Assembly (NCBI GenBank): GCA_016742295.1
Contig: JACVCA010000100.1
Span: forward strand, 1 to 5,588
Source of the DNA: Alphaproteobacteria bacterium
GTDB lineage: Bacteria > Pseudomonadota > Alphaproteobacteria > JAGOMX01
Direction: 5' to 3'
Length of the DNA: 5,588 nt
The notes under the pieces were generated by a model. The model saw only the letters and a list, made by a program, of their open reading frames with translations, was not told the origin of the DNA and did no database searches. Positions 4,490-5,588 of the stretch are shown here, piece after piece. Numbering within the stretch: position 1 is the stretch's first letter; the number at the start of each line of letters is the position of its first letter. Both the position numbers and the translations under genes were made by a program.

Positions 4490-5368
4490 CTATTCTCTAG
4501 AAAGTGTCTCTGCCATCTTCTTGCCGATGTCTGCTGGTGAATCAACAATGACTACGCCTGCCTCTCGCAATACCTTGATCTTGCTTGCAGCGTCGCCTTC
4601 ACCCCCAGCAATAATTGCTCCTGCATGTCCCATGCGTCGCCCGGGGGGTGCTGTTACACCTGCAATAAAGGCTACAATTGGCTTTTTCACCAAGGATTTT
4701 TTCAAGAATTCTGCAGCTTCCTCTTCTCCAGTACCTCCAATTTCTCCGATCAAGACAATGCCTTCAGTTTCAGGGTCTGCAAGAAAGAGTTCAAGGCAAT
4801 CAATAAAAGTCATCCCCTGGATTGGATCTCCTCCAATGCCAATGCAGGTTGATTGGCCTAGCCCTGCTTTGGTGGTTTGATCAACAGCTTCGTAGGTGAG
4901 GGTTCCGGAACGGGAGATAATCCCGATATTGCCAGGTTTATGGATAAATCCTGGCATGATGCCGATCTTGCAGGCATCAGGTGTAATAATACCTGGACAA
5001 TTAGGACCAATAAGCCGGGTTGAAGATTGGTCTAAAATTCGTCTGACCTTAATCATATCTTGAACAGGGATTCCTTCTGTAATACAGACGACAAGAGGCA
5101 ATTCCGCATCAATTGCCTCTATGATTGCCTCAGCTGCAAAGGGTGGGGGGACATAAATGACAGAAGCATTTGCCCGTGTTTTTTTCACCGCTTCGTCTAC
5201 AGTGTTGAAAACAGGTAATCCAAGATGCGTCATCCCTCCTTTACCTGGTGTGACTCCTCCCACCATGTTAGTGCCATAAGCAAGGGCTTGTTCAGAATGA
5301 AATGTCCCCTGATTGCCGGTGAAACCTTGACAAATCACATGGGTATCATTATTGACAAGTATTGCCAT
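4490..5368 (-). CDS. sucD: Succinyl-CoA synthetase (succinate-CoA ligase) subunit alpha
   Basis: Cytoplasmic TCA-cycle enzyme subunit that, with SucC, interconverts succinyl-CoA and succinate with substrate-level formation of ATP or GTP. At 292 residues it has the usual length. Visible landmarks are the CoA-binding Rossmann motif GFTGNQGTFH at 15-24, GPNCPGIITP at 121-130, SRSGTLTYE at 152-160, GIGGDP at 177-182, GEIGGTGEEEAA at 208-219 and the phosphorylated histidine in GHAGA at His248 (His246 in E. coli). Every catalytic element is present. The ATG at 5368 comes two bases after the sucC stop, and AAGGAG in the last sucC codons lies ten bases upstream, so the two are cotranscribed and probably coupled. 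No clear terminator follows in the 158 bases downstream. Confidence 0.98.
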   Translation of the reverse strand: MAILVNNDTHVICQGFTGNQGTFHSEQALAYGTNMVGGVTPGKGGMTHLGLPVFNTVDEAVKKTRANASVIYVPPPFAAEAIIEAIDAELPLVVCITEGIPVQDMIKVRRILDQSSTRLIGPNCPGIITPDACKIGIMPGFIHKPGNIGIISRSGTLTYEAVDQTTKAGLGQSTCIGIGGDPIQGMTFIDCLELFLADPETEGIVLIGEIGGTGEEEAAEFLKKSLVKKPIVAFIAGVTAPPGRRMGHAGAIIAGGEGDAASKIKVLREAGVVIVDSPADIGKKMAETLSRE

Positions 5369-5370
5369 TT

Positions 5371-5588
5371 TTAAGATACTCCTTGAGCTGCTTTTACAGC
5401 TTTAGAGGCTGCTTCACCCAAGTTATCGGCAGATACGATCGGTAATTGTGAATTGGTTAGAATTTGCTTACCTTGTTCAACGTTCGTCCCCGCAAGGCGC
5501 ACAATCAGCGGTACTTTAATACCTACTTCTTTAGCTGCAGCTACAATTCCTTCAGCAATGATATCGCACTTCATAATTCCCCCAAAAA
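5371..5588 (-). CDS. sucC: Succinyl-CoA synthetase subunit beta, C-terminal part (5' end outside window)
   Basis: The last 71 codons of the ADP-forming beta subunit, which carries the nucleotide-binding site and pairs with SucD. The frame is open to the window edge at 5588, so the real start lies outside; the internal Met at 5574 is not the start. The fragment opens with FGGIMKCDIIAEGIV, the hallmark of the C-terminal CoA-ligase domain (FGGIMRCDVIAEGIV in well-known members). VPLIVRLAGTNVEQGKQIL follows, where most relatives have Glu for the Ala of RLAG. The stop TAA at 5371-5373 is followed two bases later by sucD. Gene identity is secure from motif and neighbour. Confidence 0.96.
   Translation of the reverse strand, partial: FGGIMKCDIIAEGIVAAAKEVGIKVPLIVRLAGTNVEQGKQILTNSQLPIVSADNLGEAASKAVKAAQGVS

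Noticed and set aside
4521..4880. Long plus-strand frames inside sucD
   Set aside because: They are antisense shadows of a fully conserved housekeeping gene and have no ribosome site or recognisable product.
1..5588. tRNA, rRNA, CRISPR array, insertion sequence or phage genes
   Set aside because: No cloverleaf pattern, spaced direct repeats, transposase motifs or terminal inverted repeats were seen on either strand.

Overview
The window looks like a chromosomal piece of an AT-rich alphaproteobacterium. The clearest taxonomic hints are a standard bacterial sucC-sucD pair in a base-poor genome with long AT-rich spacers, a decayed gene and several small ORFs. That combination would suit a host-associated lineage such as Holosporales or a relative, but the assignment is an inference and is not proven by anything here. 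All convincing genes lie on the minus strand, so the window is best read from its right end to its left.

Right part (5588 to 4017): the last 71 codons of sucC, then sucD two bases later. Together they encode succinyl-CoA synthetase of the TCA cycle. After a 158-base spacer comes a small, signal-peptide-bearing, hydrophilic protein of unknown function.

Middle and left part (3784 to 1): a locus for an ABC importer of the family usually annotated as putative tryptophan/tyrosine transport (substrate-binding protein COG2984/PF04392, permease COG4120, ATPase COG1101). An intact lipoprotein-like substrate-binding protein (3594-2488) has a good promoter candidate with a perfect TTGACA. A 425-base spacer follows, then a second unit of three tightly coupled genes: a 174-codon remnant of a second substrate-binding protein, the permease (GTG start, GTGA overlap) and the ATPase (ATGA overlap, cut by the window edge). 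Presumably the intact binding protein serves the permease and ATPase, because the remnant lacks nearly all of its ligand-binding core.

The most interesting points are these. (1) The remnant aligns with both ends of the intact paralogue but lacks about 198 central codons. It is still open from start to stop and still coupled to the permease. (2) Each binding-protein gene is preceded by a 45-codon ORF with its own Shine-Dalgarno that runs out of frame into the start of the gene. The one ahead of the remnant-permease-ATPase unit is very rich in Phe, Tyr and Trp codons, which is what a leader peptide sensing aromatic amino acids would look like. The one ahead of the intact gene begins with five Leu codons. 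(3) The spacer between the two units holds two face-to-face promoter candidates sharing one -35 region. No RNA genes, CRISPR arrays, insertion sequences or origins were seen.
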